Source: JAVJUV01 sp047314965
GTDB taxonomy: Bacteria > Pseudomonadota > Alphaproteobacteria > Rhodobacterales > Rhodobacteraceae
DNA length: 64,000 nt
Direction: 5' to 3'
Assembly (NCBI RefSeq): GCF_047314965.1
Contig: NZ_JBLBVK010000039.1
Span: forward strand, 49,820-113,819
Shown here: one piece after another, positions 25,306 through 34,470 of the stretch
How the letters are laid out: each line of letters opens with the position of its first letter
Numbering within the stretch: the first letter of the stretch is position 1
Made by a program: the position numbers and the translations under genes
Notes under the pieces: model-generated
Database searches by the model: none
What the model was told of the DNA's origin: nothing
The model's input: only the letters and a program-made list of their open reading frames with translations

Positions 25306-25674
25306 GCGCTTCCTGTCTCTCACTCGCTCTTGAACAGGAGGCCTTCCGGACAACCCTTGATTTCAAGGGTTTTTGTCGTGTCCAACCGCCACCTGACTTG
25401 CTGCGACAAAATCGGTCTAAATACAGAATCGGCCAATAATGTGGCGGGACTGGGCCTTTAGGTATTCAATCCTGCGGCTTTTTTGGAATTGTAGATGAAA
25501 CTCGAAACGGCTTCGCTGTCGGCACATCTTCGCCGATCCCAACGACGCGAAACACGGGCCTCCCAAAAATTTTCGCGGAGGCGTTGACACGCCGCCGGAG
25601 AGCAGTACCCAATTTCAGAAAAGATCGCGGGCGATTTTCAGCGCTGCGGCACACTACGTTCTAGGGAGGAACTT
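25306..25674. promoter_or_regulatory. Divergent control region, kinase operon / coxSLM
   Basis: This 369-bp stretch holds no convincing gene and must carry both promoters. An 8-bp inverted repeat AACCCTTG/CAAGGGTT with an ATTT loop (25352-25371) followed by TTT on the plus strand looks like a terminator for plus-strand (antisense) transcripts, or a hairpin in the kinase leader. TTGACA at 25584-25589 could be a -35 box for coxS, but no good -10 box is spaced 17 bp from it. AGGGAGGA just before 25675 is the coxS ribosome site. Confidence 0.45.
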
Positions 25675-26157
<483 letters not shown>

Positions 26158-26170
26158 GGGAGGAAGGACA

Positions 26171-28540
26171 ATGCCCAAAGACAGCGTTATCGGAACCTCT
26201 CCCCGCCGCCGCGAGGACAGAAAATTCATCACCGGCAAGGGCCGCTACACCGACGATATCAACCTCGCCGGCCAGACCTATGCCGTCTTTGCCCGCTCCG
26301 AGGTGGCCGCCGGCATCATCAAGAAAATCGACACCTCGAAAGCCGAGAAGATGCCCGGCGTTCTGGCGGTCTTCACCGGCGAGGACTTCAAGGATGTCGG
26401 CGGCAACCCCGCCGGCTGGCTGATCAACTCGCGCGACGGCTCGCCGATGAAGGAGCCCAAGCGCCCGGTTCTCGCCCACGGCAAGGTCCGCCACGTCGGT
26501 GACGCCTACGCCGCCGTCATCGCGGAAACCGCCCAACAGGCCCGCGACGCGGTCGAGGCCATCGAGGCCGATATCGAGCCGGTGACCGCAGTCGTCGACG
26601 CCAGGGCCGCCGCGCACGATTCAAAGAACCTCGTCCATGACGAGATCGGCACCAACATCTGCTTCGACTGGGGCTGGATCGAGGACAATCGCGCGACGAC
26701 CGACGAAGCGATCCGCAACGCACCCCACGTCACCACTCTGGAACTCAGGAACAACCGCCTGATCCCGAACGCGATGGAGCCCCGCGCCTCGACCGGCGTC
26801 TATGACACCGGTTCGGGCGACTACACGCTCTACACCACCAGCCAGAACCCGCACTTGACCCGTCTTCTGGTCTGCGCCTTCGTCCTCGGCATCCCTGAGA
26901 ACAAGCTGACCGTCATCGCGCCCGACGTGGGCGGCGGCTTCGGGTCCAAGATCTATCACTATGGCGAAGAGGCCCTGGTGCTGGCGGCGGCCAAGAAGAT
27001 CGGCCGGCCCGTCAAGTGGACTGCCGAGCGCTGGGAAAGCTTCCTGACCGACGCGCATGGCCGTGACCACACGACCAAGATCGAGATCGCCTGCGAGAAG
27101 GACGGCACCTTCATCGCCTTCCGCACCGAGACCTATGCCAATGTCGGAGCCTACCTGTCGAACTTCTCGACCGCGACGCCGACCTTCCTGCACGGCACGC
27201 TGATGGCGGGGAACTACAAGGTCCCCCACGTCTACGTGAACCTCAAGGCGGTGATGACCAACACGGCCCCCGTCGACGCCTACCGCGGCGCCGGGCGACC
27301 CGAGGCGACCTATTCGATCGAACGCGCCATCGACAAATGCGCCCGCGAACTGGGGATCGACCCGATCGAAATCCGGCGGAAGAACTTCATCAAGCCCGAC
27401 CAGTTCCCCTACACCACCCCTGTCGGCCTGCAGTACGACACCGGCAACTATGACGCGACGATGGATATCCTCGAACGCAATGCCGACCTCGCGCACTTCG
27501 GCGACCGCCGCAAGGCAAGCGAGGCAAAGGGCAAGCTCAGGGGGCTCGGCGTGGTCTCGTATATCGAGGCCTGCGGCATCGCGCCCTCGAACCTTATCGG
27601 TGTCCTTGGATCGCGTGTCGGCCTCTATGACGCGGCCACCGTCCGCGTGAACGCGACCGGCAACGTGTCGGTCATGGTCGGCGCTCACAGCCACGGCCAA
27701 GGCCACGACACCGCCTTCCCGCAGATCGTCGCCGACCGTCTGGGCATCGACCAGGACAAGATCGAGATCGTCCACGGCGACACGTCCAAGATCCCCTTCG
27801 GGATGGGCTCGTACGGCTCGCGCAGCCTCGCGGTCTGCGGCTCGGCCGTGGTCAAGGCGACCGACAAGATCATCGCCAAGGCCAAGCTGATCGCGGCGCA
27901 CATGATGGACGCCACCGGCGAGGACATCCACTTCGAGGACGGCGTCTTCTCGGTGCCCGGCACCAACAAGAACGTCCCCTTCGGCGACGTGGCGCTCAAG
28001 GCCTACATCCCGCATGACTTCCCGATCGAGGCGATCGAACCGGGGCTCGAGGAAACGGCCTTCTACGACCCGGCCAACTTCACCTACCCCGCCGGCGCCT
28101 ATGCCTGCGAGGTCGAAGTCGACCCCGACACCGGAAAGGTCGAGGTCGTGGCCTTCACCGCGGCAGACGATTTCGGCAATGTCATCAACCCGATGATCGT
28201 CGAGGGACAGGTCCATGGCGGGCTTACACAGGGGATCGGCCAGGCGCTGGTAGAGAACGCGGTCTACGACGACAGTGGGCAGCTCCTGTCGGGCAGCTAC
28301 ATGGACTACACCATGCCGCGCGCCTCGGACGTACCGATGTTCTCGGTGGACCATTCTTCGGTCACAGCCTGCACGCACAACCCGCTGGGCGTGAAGGGCT
28401 GCGGAGAGGCCGGCGCGATCGGGTCGCCCCCGGCGCTCGTCAACGCGGTTATCGACGCGCTGAACTCGGGCGGTCACAAGGTTGATCACATCGACATGCC
28501 GACCACGCCAGCGCGCGTCTGGGCGGCAATGAACGGTTGA
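26171..28540 (+). CDS. coxL: Form II CO dehydrogenase-type large subunit (molybdopterin)
   Basis: A 789-residue molybdenum-cofactor subunit of the xanthine oxidase family. The active-site loop reads AYRGAGR, the signature of form II (putative) CoxL; form I proven CO dehydrogenases carry AYxCSFR. Other family motifs include VGGGFGSK (cofactor contact), GSYGSRSL, and the C-terminal GCGEAGAIGSPPAL with its catalytic Glu. The enzyme oxidises a small substrate and passes electrons to CoxS and CoxM. Whether form II oxidises CO physiologically is disputed, so the substrate is open. No maturation genes (coxDEFG) adjoin it. Confidence 0.92.
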   Translation: MPKDSVIGTSPRRREDRKFITGKGRYTDDINLAGQTYAVFARSEVAAGIIKKIDTSKAEKMPGVLAVFTGEDFKDVGGNPAGWLINSRDGSPMKEPKRPVLAHGKVRHVGDAYAAVIAETAQQARDAVEAIEADIEPVTAVVDARAAAHDSKNLVHDEIGTNICFDWGWIEDNRATTDEAIRNAPHVTTLELRNNRLIPNAMEPRASTGVYDTGSGDYTLYTTSQNPHLTRLLVCAFVLGIPENKLTVIAPDVGGGFGSKIYHYGEEALVLAAAKKIGRPVKWTAERWESFLTDAHGRDHTTKIEIACEKDGTFIAFRTETYANVGAYLSNFSTATPTFLHGTLMAGNYKVPHVYVNLKAVMTNTAPVDAYRGAGRPEATYSIERAIDKCARELGIDPIEIRRKNFIKPDQFPYTTPVGLQYDTGNYDATMDILERNADLAHFGDRRKASEAKGKLRGLGVVSYIEACGIAPSNLIGVLGSRVGLYDAATVRVNATGNVSVMVGAHSHGQGHDTAFPQIVADRLGIDQDKIEIVHGDTSKIPFGMGSYGSRSLAVCGSAVVKATDKIIAKAKLIAAHMMDATGEDIHFEDGVFSVPGTNKNVPFGDVALKAYIPHDFPIEAIEPGLEETAFYDPANFTYPAGAYACEVEVDPDTGKVEVVAFTAADDFGNVINPMIVEGQVHGGLTQGIGQALVENAVYDDSGQLLSGSYMDYTMPRASDVPMFSVDHSSVTACTHNPLGVKGCGEAGAIGSPPALVNAVIDALNSGGHKVDHIDMPTTPARVWAAMNG

Positions 28541-28550
28541 GGAGAAAGAC

Positions 28551-29339
28551 ATGTACAACTTCGAATTCACCAAACCCTCGACCATCGACGAGGCCGTCGC
28601 CGCGCTGAAGGGCGACGAGGCCCAGGCCCTGGGTGGCGGCCAGACGCTGATTCCGACGATGAAGCAGCGCCTCGCCTCGCCCGCCACGCTGGTCTCGCTG
28701 ACCGGCATTCCCGAAATGCAGGGCGTCTGCCGCGACGGCGGCACCCTGTCGATCGGCGGCGCCACACCGCATGCCGTCGTCGCCCGCGAAGCGGCGGCGC
28801 ATTTCCCGGGGCTGGCGGCGCTTGCCCGCGGTATCGGGGACCCCGCAGTGCGCAACAGGGGGACCCTGGGCGGGTCGCTGGCCAACAACGACCCCTCCGC
28901 CTGCTACCCGTCGGCCGTTCTTGGCACGGGCGCGACGGTAAAGACGAATCTCCGGTCGATCGCGGCGGATGATTACTTCCAGGGCATGTTCAGCACTGCG
29001 CTCGACGAGGGGGAGATCATCATTTCCGTGGACTTCCCGATCCCCGAGAAATCGGCCTATGCAAAGTTCCTGCAACCGGCCTCGCGTTTTGCTCTGACCG
29101 GCGCATTCGTCGCGAAATTCGCCGATGGCGTCCGGGTCGCGATCACGGGAGCCTCGGAAGACGGCGTCTTCCGCTGGACAGAGGCCGAGGAAGCTCTGTC
29201 GTCGGAGTTCTCCGCCGATGCCGTCAGGGGCCTGTCGGTCAGTGCCCATGGCATGATCGGCGACATCCACGGCACGCCGGAGTACCGGGCGCACCTCGTG
29301 GGCGTCATGACGCGACGCGCGGTCGAAGCTGCCGCCTGA
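28551..29339 (+). CDS. coxM: CO dehydrogenase-type medium subunit, FAD-binding
   Basis: A 262-residue FAD subunit of the molybdenum hydroxylase. FAD-binding motifs are ALGGGQTLIP near the N terminus and GDPAVRNRGTLGGSLANNDPS in the middle. Its start is ten bases after the coxL stop behind a GGAGAAAG ribosome site. It would transfer electrons from CoxS to a quinone or other acceptor. Third and last gene of the coxSLM operon. Confidence 0.92.
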   Translation: MYNFEFTKPSTIDEAVAALKGDEAQALGGGQTLIPTMKQRLASPATLVSLTGIPEMQGVCRDGGTLSIGGATPHAVVAREAAAHFPGLAALARGIGDPAVRNRGTLGGSLANNDPSACYPSAVLGTGATVKTNLRSIAADDYFQGMFSTALDEGEIIISVDFPIPEKSAYAKFLQPASRFALTGAFVAKFADGVRVAITGASEDGVFRWTEAEEALSSEFSADAVRGLSVSAHGMIGDIHGTPEYRAHLVGVMTRRAVEAAA

Positions 29340-29356
29340 TCCGGAAAGGAATGCGA

Positions 29357-29475
29357 GGGGCTCTCCCCCCCCCGCTCCCCGGAGTATTTCTGAAAACAAG
29401 AAACGGATTTGAATCAAAATTTCCCTTCTTCTTTTTGGAAATACTCCGGGGGTCAGGGGGGCAGCGCCCCCCTGG
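29357..29475. repeat. Two inverted copies of a GC-rich extragenic repeat
   Basis: CCCCGGAGTATTTC at 29377-29390 is perfectly complementary to GAAATACTCCGGGG at 29438-29451, around a 47-base AT-rich loop. Outside the right arm lies a further hairpin CAGGGGGGC/GCCCCCCTG (29454-29474). Read on the minus strand, the right half closely matches the element at 46714-46756, so this appears to be two copies of one repeat in opposite orientation. It may also end coxSLM transcription. Confidence 0.65.
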
Positions 29476-29522
29476 CGACAAGGGATGTTCCATCTCCCGC
29501 GCCCATGCGCTAAGCGCCTGCC

Positions 29523-30110
29523 ATGGCAAAGCTCTATTTCCATTATTCGACGATGAACGCCGGCAAATCGACGCTGCTGCTGCAGGCGTCCTACAACTAT
29601 CGCGAACGCGGAATGCAGACCTATCTGCTGACCGCGGCCATCGACGGGCGCGCGGGTTCGGGCGTGATCGGCAGCCGCATCGGATTGAAGGCCAGCGCCG
29701 ACATGTTCGACGAAGCCTCGGATCTCTTCGAAATGATTGCGAAGCGTCTGAAGCAGGGACCTTGCGCCTGTGTCTTCGTGGATGAAGCGCAATTCCTGAC
29801 CAAGTCGCAGGTCTGGCAACTGGCCCGTGCCGTCGACGATCTCGATGTCCCGGTGATGTGCTATGGCCTTCGCGTCGATTTCAGGGGCGAATTGTTCCCC
29901 GGCTCGGCGGCGCTCCTGGCGCTTGCCGACGAAATGCGCGAGGCGCGCACGATCTGCTTCTGTGGCAAGAAGGCGACCATGGTCGTCCGGCAGGATGCGG
30001 AGGGTCATGCACTTCTCGAGGGAGATCAGGTCCAGATCGGCGGCAATGAAACATATGTCAGTCTTTGCCGCCGTCACTGGCGCGAAGCGGTGGGCGATAC
30101 CAGCACATGA
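29523..30110 (+). CDS. tdk: Thymidine kinase
   Basis: A 195-residue type II thymidine kinase that phosphorylates thymidine in the salvage pathway. The P-loop STMNAGKSTLLL is at the N terminus, FVDEAQFL carries the Walker B/catalytic region, and the zinc-binding lasso Cys and His residues are in CFCGKKATMV and CRRHW. Length is normal. The stop overlaps the start of the MFS gene (ATGA). Confidence 0.96.
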   Translation: MAKLYFHYSTMNAGKSTLLLQASYNYRERGMQTYLLTAAIDGRAGSGVIGSRIGLKASADMFDEASDLFEMIAKRLKQGPCACVFVDEAQFLTKSQVWQLARAVDDLDVPVMCYGLRVDFRGELFPGSAALLALADEMREARTICFCGKKATMVVRQDAEGHALLEGDQVQIGGNETYVSLCRRHWREAVGDTST

Positions 30111-31243
30111 CCCAAGGTCCCCGACTGCAGATCTTTTCGCTTTTTGCCTGCTATGGCGCCGCGGGCATATTCTGGGGTGCGGCGGCGGCGTCCTTTCCCG
30201 CGCTGCAGGCCCGGGCCGGCCTTTCCGACGCGGCATTCGGCCTTGCACTGGGTGTCATGGCGCTCGTGGCCCTGCCGGTGATGCGGGTCTTCGGGCGCTA
30301 TCTCGCCCGCATCGAACCCGTCGCCATTCCATCGGCCATGGCGGCGTTCGCCGTCGGGACGCTGCTCTTGCCGGTTCTGCCCGGTCTTGCCGGCTTGCTG
30401 GTCGCCTTCGCGATCACCGGCGGCGCGTCCGGGGCCCTGGATATCTCGCTCAACAACCGCACCGCCCGCGTAGAACGCGACACCGGCGCGCGACTCTTCA
30501 ACAGGACGCACGCGCTTTTTCCCGCCGCCAGCCTAGCCTCCGCCGCCGTCACCGGCTGGGCACGCGGTCAGGGCGCGTCGCTTGGGCTGATCTTCAGCCT
30601 TGTCACCGCCGCACTCGTCCTCGCAGCCCTGCTGGAACTGCGCGCGGGGGGACATGTCGCCCCCGCCCCGAAAGAGGCAAAGCCCGAACCCGCACCGCTT
30701 CGGGGCGCGCTTCTGCTTCTTGCGGTCATCGCCGCAGCAGGTGCCTTCAACGAAGCCGCGTCGCAGGGTTGGGCCGCCATCTTCGTGGAACGTGTCCGCG
30801 AGGGCACCCCGTTTCTTGCCGGTCTCGCTCCCGCGGCCTTTACGCTTGGCCTTTCCGCCGGACGGCTTCTGGCCCACGCGGTCGAGCACAGCCTGCGCGC
30901 GATGCCGACTGTTCGACTGGCGGCGATCGCAGCGGCCGTCGGTTTCGCCGGGATCGCCGCCGGCGGTCCCTTGCCGCTGACGCTTCTGGCGTTCTTCATC
31001 GCGGGCGCGGGGGTGGGTCCGGTGGAGCCGGCCGTCTTCCGGGCCGTCGCCACGCGGAACAACGGCCAGGGCAGCGGCCCTGCGCTGGCCGCGGTGACGT
31101 CCATCGCCTATCTCGGCTATCTGCTCAGCCCGCCCGTGCTGGGGTTCATCGCCGAGGGGTTCGGCTTTACCGCGCTCTGGCTCTCCTGCATCGCGATCGC
31201 CGCGCTGGTCTTCACGCTGTCCGCCCGGGTCTCGGAACGCTAG
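30107..31243 (+). CDS. MFS transporter
   Basis: A 378-residue major facilitator carrier with about twelve predicted membrane spans (for example AGLLVAFAITGGASGALDISLN and PLTLLAFFIAGAGVGPVEP). The segment GALDISLNNRTARVERDTGARLF and the overall pattern resemble the YbjJ-like branch. The substrate is unknown. The ATG at 30107 overlaps the tdk stop and is preferred to the longer frame from 30065, which only reads through tdk. It overlaps the convergent dehydrogenase gene by four bases at its 3' end. Confidence 0.85.
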   Translation: MTQGPRLQIFSLFACYGAAGIFWGAAAASFPALQARAGLSDAAFGLALGVMALVALPVMRVFGRYLARIEPVAIPSAMAAFAVGTLLLPVLPGLAGLLVAFAITGGASGALDISLNNRTARVERDTGARLFNRTHALFPAASLASAAVTGWARGQGASLGLIFSLVTAALVLAALLELRAGGHVAPAPKEAKPEPAPLRGALLLLAVIAAAGAFNEAASQGWAAIFVERVREGTPFLAGLAPAAFTLGLSAGRLLAHAVEHSLRAMPTVRLAAIAAAVGFAGIAAGGPLPLTLLAFFIAGAGVGPVEPAVFRAVATRNNGQGSGPALAAVTSIAYLGYLLSPPVLGFIAEGFGFTALWLSCIAIAALVFTLSARVSER

Positions 31244-32196
31244 ACCGGGTTTGGCAGGGGCCGGCCCTCTGCCCATGCGACAAGGTTTTCGACCGCCATC
31301 AGGCCCATTCCGACCCGTACTTCGTGGCAGGAGGTTCCGAGATGCGGCAGCAGGGTCACGTTCTCCATGGCCCTGAGCGCTATCGGCACGTCGGGCTCGA
31401 ATTCATAGACATCAAGACCTGCGCCACCAATCCGGTTCCCTTCCAGTGCGGCGATGAGAGCCGTTTGATCCACCACGTCGCCGCGGGCAATGTTCACCAG
31501 AACCGCATGCGGCTGCATCTCCGAGAGCACCGCTTCGTCGATGATGTGGTGCGTTTCCGGCGTTGCCGGCACCGCAACGACAAGAATATCGGCGGCACGG
31601 CAGACATCTTGGAGGGTGTCCATCTGCTGCGACGCCACGCCCACGTCGTCGACCCAGGACCGGTTGTAGAAGACGACCTTCATGCCAAAGCCCAGCGCGG
31701 CGCGGCGGGCGATGGCCTTGCCGATCCGTCCCATGCCCACGATCCCAAGGGTCCTGCCCGTGACGTGCATGCCGAGAAGCTGTGTCGGGTGCCAACCCGT
31801 CCACACGCCCGCGCGGACCATACGTTCTCCCTCGCCGGCCCGGCGGCAGGTCATCAGGATCAGCGTCATGGCGATGTCTGCCGTCGCGTCCGTCACGGCG
31901 CCCGGCGTGTTGGTGACCGCCATTCCTTTCGCCTTCGCCGCCGCGACATCGATATGATTATATCCCACGCCGAAATTCGCGAGAATTTTGGCCCTGCAGT
32001 CGGCAACCCCTGCGAACGTCGCTGCATTCAGCGGATCCCGGAGTGTCGGCAGGACCGCGTCGAACCCCTCCAGAGCTGCCACGCATTCGGACGGAGACAT
32101 CGGTTCGGTGCTGGGCCTTACGGTTACGGAGAAGTGTCCGCGAGCAGCTTCGACAACCTCGTCCGGCAGCGGGCGGGTGATGAAGAGCGATGGCAT
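31240..32196 (-). CDS. D-isomer-specific 2-hydroxyacid dehydrogenase
   Basis: A 318-residue NAD(P)-dependent dehydrogenase of the glyoxylate/hydroxypyruvate reductase type. NAD motif GIVGMGRIGKAIARRA, the substrate-side motif ANFGVGYNHIDV, the catalytic Arg in NIARGDVVDQ, the Glu in YEFEPDVP and the catalytic His in LLPHLGTSC are all present. It differs clearly from the GhrA-like enzyme at 1535-2464, so the window carries two enzymes of this superfamily. Start ATG 32196 overlaps the csaA stop as TGATG. Confidence 0.88.
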   Translation of the reverse strand: MPSLFITRPLPDEVVEAARGHFSVTVRPSTEPMSPSECVAALEGFDAVLPTLRDPLNAATFAGVADCRAKILANFGVGYNHIDVAAAKAKGMAVTNTPGAVTDATADIAMTLILMTCRRAGEGERMVRAGVWTGWHPTQLLGMHVTGRTLGIVGMGRIGKAIARRAALGFGMKVVFYNRSWVDDVGVASQQMDTLQDVCRAADILVVAVPATPETHHIIDEAVLSEMQPHAVLVNIARGDVVDQTALIAALEGNRIGGAGLDVYEFEPDVPIALRAMENVTLLPHLGTSCHEVRVGMGLMAVENLVAWAEGRPLPNPV

Positions 32197-32531
32197 CAAT
32201 ACATCCGTCCACCGACAGGGACATCCTTGTCCGGCGTCAGAAGAACGACCTCTCCGTCCTCATCCGGAACGCCAAGAACCAGCACTTCCGACATGAACTT
32301 CCCGATCTGGCGGGGTGGAAAGTTGACGACGGCCAGAACCTTACGGCCCGGCAAATCCTCGGGCGAATAGTGCCTGGTGATCTGGGCCGAACTCTTCTTC
32401 TCCCCGATCTCCGGCCCGAAATCGACCCAGACCTTGATCGCGGGCTTGCGGGCCTCGGGGAAGGGTTCCGCCCGCAGGATCCGGCCCACCCGGATGTCGA
32501 CCTTGAGAAACTCGTCGAACGATAGCGTCAT
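32196..32531 (-). CDS. csaA: CsaA-type tRNA-binding domain protein
   Basis: A 111-residue single OB-fold protein. The start VDIRVGRILRAEPFPEARKP and the later VNFPPRQIGKFMSEVLVLG are typical of CsaA and of the C-terminal tRNA-binding domain of MetRS. CsaA is described as a secretion-related chaperone in Bacillus; in alphaproteobacteria its role is not settled. It overlaps proC upstream and the dehydrogenase downstream by a few bases. Confidence 0.88.
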   Translation of the reverse strand: MTLSFDEFLKVDIRVGRILRAEPFPEARKPAIKVWVDFGPEIGEKKSSAQITRHYSPEDLPGRKVLAVVNFPPRQIGKFMSEVLVLGVPDEDGEVVLLTPDKDVPVGGRMY

Positions 32532-33340
32532 TTTCCAAGCTCCCTGCCCCTCTCCGCCGCCGCGTGAACGGCGCGCTTCAGCAGGGTCGGAAAGCCTTCA
32601 TTCTCGTCCATCAACACGCGCAGCGCCGCTTCGGTCGTGCCCTTGGGGCTGGTGACATTGATCCGCAGCTGCGTCGGGCTGTCAGCGGAAGCCTCCGCCA
32701 GGGCGCCGGCCCCGGAAACGGTCGTCAGCGCCAGCTCCATGGCCAGGTCCCGGGGCAGCCCTTCGGCCTCGCCCGCTGCCGCAAGCGTCTCGATCAGGTG
32801 GAAAACGTAGGCTGGACCCGATCCGGAAACAGCGGTGACGGCGTCCATCTGGTCTTCGCGTTCCAGACGTACGGTCTTGCCCACCGCGCCCAGCAGGGTC
32901 TCGGCCAGAGCTAGGCGATCCTCGTTGACATTATCGTTCCCGATCAGCGCGGTGATGCCGCGTCCGACAGCGGCCGGGGTGTTCGGCATGGCACGGATGA
33001 CAGGTGTGCCCGCGCCGAAAGCAGCTTCGAACGTGGCGATCGTGGTACCTGCGGCGATCGACAGAACCACCGTCGCGCCTCCACCCTTTGCTGTGACCTG
33101 CGGCAGCGCGTCGCCCATCATCTGCGGCTTCACTGCGACGATCATGATCGCAGGATCTTCCGGCAGCGTTTCGTTCAGATGCACGCCCTGCGACCTGACC
33201 CAGTCCGACGGAACCGGATCGATCACCCAGACCGCAGAGGGGGAAAGCCCGCCCTTCAGCCAGCCTTCCAGCATGGCGCTTCCCATCTTGCCGCAACCCA
33301 GCAAAGCCAGACCGCGCGTGGTGATATCTCCGAAATCCAT
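32528..33340 (-). CDS. proC: Pyrroline-5-carboxylate reductase
   Basis: A 270-residue enzyme for the last step of proline synthesis, reducing pyrroline-5-carboxylate with NAD(P)H. The dinucleotide motif LLGCGKMGSAMLEGWL is at the N terminus. AMPNTPAAVGRGITAL and GSGPAYVFHLIETLAAAGEAEG are the diagnostic middle motifs, and LRINVTSPKGTTEAAL is the C-terminal signature. It is first of a three-gene cluster with csaA and the dehydrogenase. Confidence 0.96.
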   Translation of the reverse strand: MDFGDITTRGLALLGCGKMGSAMLEGWLKGGLSPSAVWVIDPVPSDWVRSQGVHLNETLPEDPAIMIVAVKPQMMGDALPQVTAKGGGATVVLSIAAGTTIATFEAAFGAGTPVIRAMPNTPAAVGRGITALIGNDNVNEDRLALAETLLGAVGKTVRLEREDQMDAVTAVSGSGPAYVFHLIETLAAAGEAEGLPRDLAMELALTTVSGAGALAEASADSPTQLRINVTSPKGTTEAALRVLMDENEGFPTLLKRAVHAAAERGRELGK

Positions 33341-33403
33341 GGCAGGGCCTCCCTTTCGCGGATGCTTAACCGATCACATTCCCGGACGCGAGGGCACCGG
33401 CCC

Positions 33404-33859
33404 TCAGTCCACGTGAAATCCCCGGAATTCCTTGACGGTCCCAAGGGTCAGCAAGGTCTTCATCTGCGAAATCGACGGGATCTGCGACAGGCGCTCGCGA
33501 TAGAGTTTCTCGTAATGCTCCGTGTTGCGTGCCGCGACACGAAGAAGATAAGCGAACTCGCCCGAAATCAGGTGGCATTCCAGAACTTCCGGCATCTCCC
33601 TGATCGCCGCTTCGAAAGCCTCCATGTCGTCACGCCGCTCACTGACAAGTTTGACCTCGATGAAGACCTGCAATTCGAGACCGAGGGCCTTTCTGTTGAG
33701 ACGTGCGGCATAGTTCTGGATGACCCCGTCGGTTTCGAGAATCTTGACCCTTCGATGGCAGGCCGACACTGAAAGACCGACCACTTCCGACAGGCGCGCC
33801 ATCGAGATCGCGCCATCGGTTTGAAGGACAGAAAGAATCTTTCGATCTACGTTATCCAT
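33404..33859 (-). CDS. Lrp/AsnC family transcriptional regulator
   Basis: A 151-residue feast/famine regulator. The N-terminal helix-turn-helix (DRKILSVLQTDGAISMARLS, then VGLSVSACHRRVKILE) is followed by a RAM ligand-binding domain with EVLECHLISGEFAYLLRVA. It is transcribed away from the stress-protein and symporter genes, so an amino-acid response controlling the Na+/alanine symporter is a reasonable guess. The effector is unknown. Confidence 0.9.
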   Translation of the reverse strand: MDNVDRKILSVLQTDGAISMARLSEVVGLSVSACHRRVKILETDGVIQNYAARLNRKALGLELQVFIEVKLVSERRDDMEAFEAAIREMPEVLECHLISGEFAYLLRVAARNTEHYEKLYRERLSQIPSISQMKTLLTLGTVKEFRGFHVD

Positions 33860-34009
33860 CGGATTTTTTCCTGATCAAATGCCAATTTACCCAATTAATT
33901 TCAGAAATTTTCCGAAAATCAAGGAAATGAAGAAGCCTTTCCATCCGATCGCACGTTACGATTGAGTTGCACCGAGAGAGTGCAAACAACACGGAAAGGG
34001 TAGACAATC
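33860..34009. promoter_or_regulatory. AT-rich divergent promoter region, lrp / usp
   Basis: The 150-bp gap is much more AT-rich than its surroundings, with TTTTCCGAAAA (33908-33918) inside a longer A/T-rich part. Lrp-family proteins bind such A/T-rich imperfect palindromes, so autoregulation and control of usp and the symporter are likely. No riboswitch was recognised. Confidence 0.4.
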
Positions 34010-34444
34010 ATGTCCCAAACAATCGTCGTCGGCTTCGACGCGAGCGACAGCGGCAATCGCGCGCTGGACTTCGCGATCGGGGAAGCGAAGGCCAAGGGAG
34101 CACGCGTTCTCGTGGCCCACGTTCTCGAGTGGTCGCCTTATACATTCCTGACGCCGGAAGAGATCGAAGAACGGCACAAGCGCCGGACCGAGGAGCTTGC
34201 GCGCGCCGAAACCGCGATCCTTTCGCCCGTGCTCGAACGGGTCCGGGCTGCCGGGGTCGAAGCATCGACTGCGCTCAAGTATGGCCATATCGGCGAGACG
34301 CTCTGCGCCATCGCCAAAGACCACGGCGCGTCTCAGATCGTGATCGGACGCACCGGTCATTCCGAACTGGCTTCAAGGCTCTTCGGCTCGGTCGCAGGCA
34401 CCTTGGCACAGGCCTCGCCTGTCCCGGTGACGATCGTTCCATAA
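34010..34444 (+). CDS. Universal stress protein (UspA family)
   Basis: A 144-residue single-domain UspA protein. It starts with TIVVGFDASDSGNRALDFAI and ends with the ATP-binding type motif IVIGRTGHSELASRLFGSVA followed by SPVPVTIVP. UspA proteins help cells survive starvation and other stress; the precise role is unknown. The symporter gene begins 26 bp after its stop, so they are probably cotranscribed. Confidence 0.93.
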   Translation: MSQTIVVGFDASDSGNRALDFAIGEAKAKGARVLVAHVLEWSPYTFLTPEEIEERHKRRTEELARAETAILSPVLERVRAAGVEASTALKYGHIGETLCAIAKDHGASQIVIGRTGHSELASRLFGSVAGTLAQASPVPVTIVP

Positions 34445-34470
34445 CAATAATGAAAATCAGGGATAGAGAT

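Noticed and set aside
25352..25371. Terminator for the kinase operon
   Set aside because: The hairpin is upstream of the kinase start, and its T-run is on the opposite strand, so it cannot end that operon. It is kept only as a possible antisense terminator.
25466..25654. 62-codon minus-strand frame in the kinase/cox divergent region
   Set aside because: No ribosome site, no homology by eye, and it would occupy the shared promoter region.
26621..28888. Long open frame of 755 codons on the minus strand
   Set aside because: It runs antisense to coxL, which has strong family motifs. The translation is Arg/Val/Asp-rich low-information sequence typical of a shadow frame.
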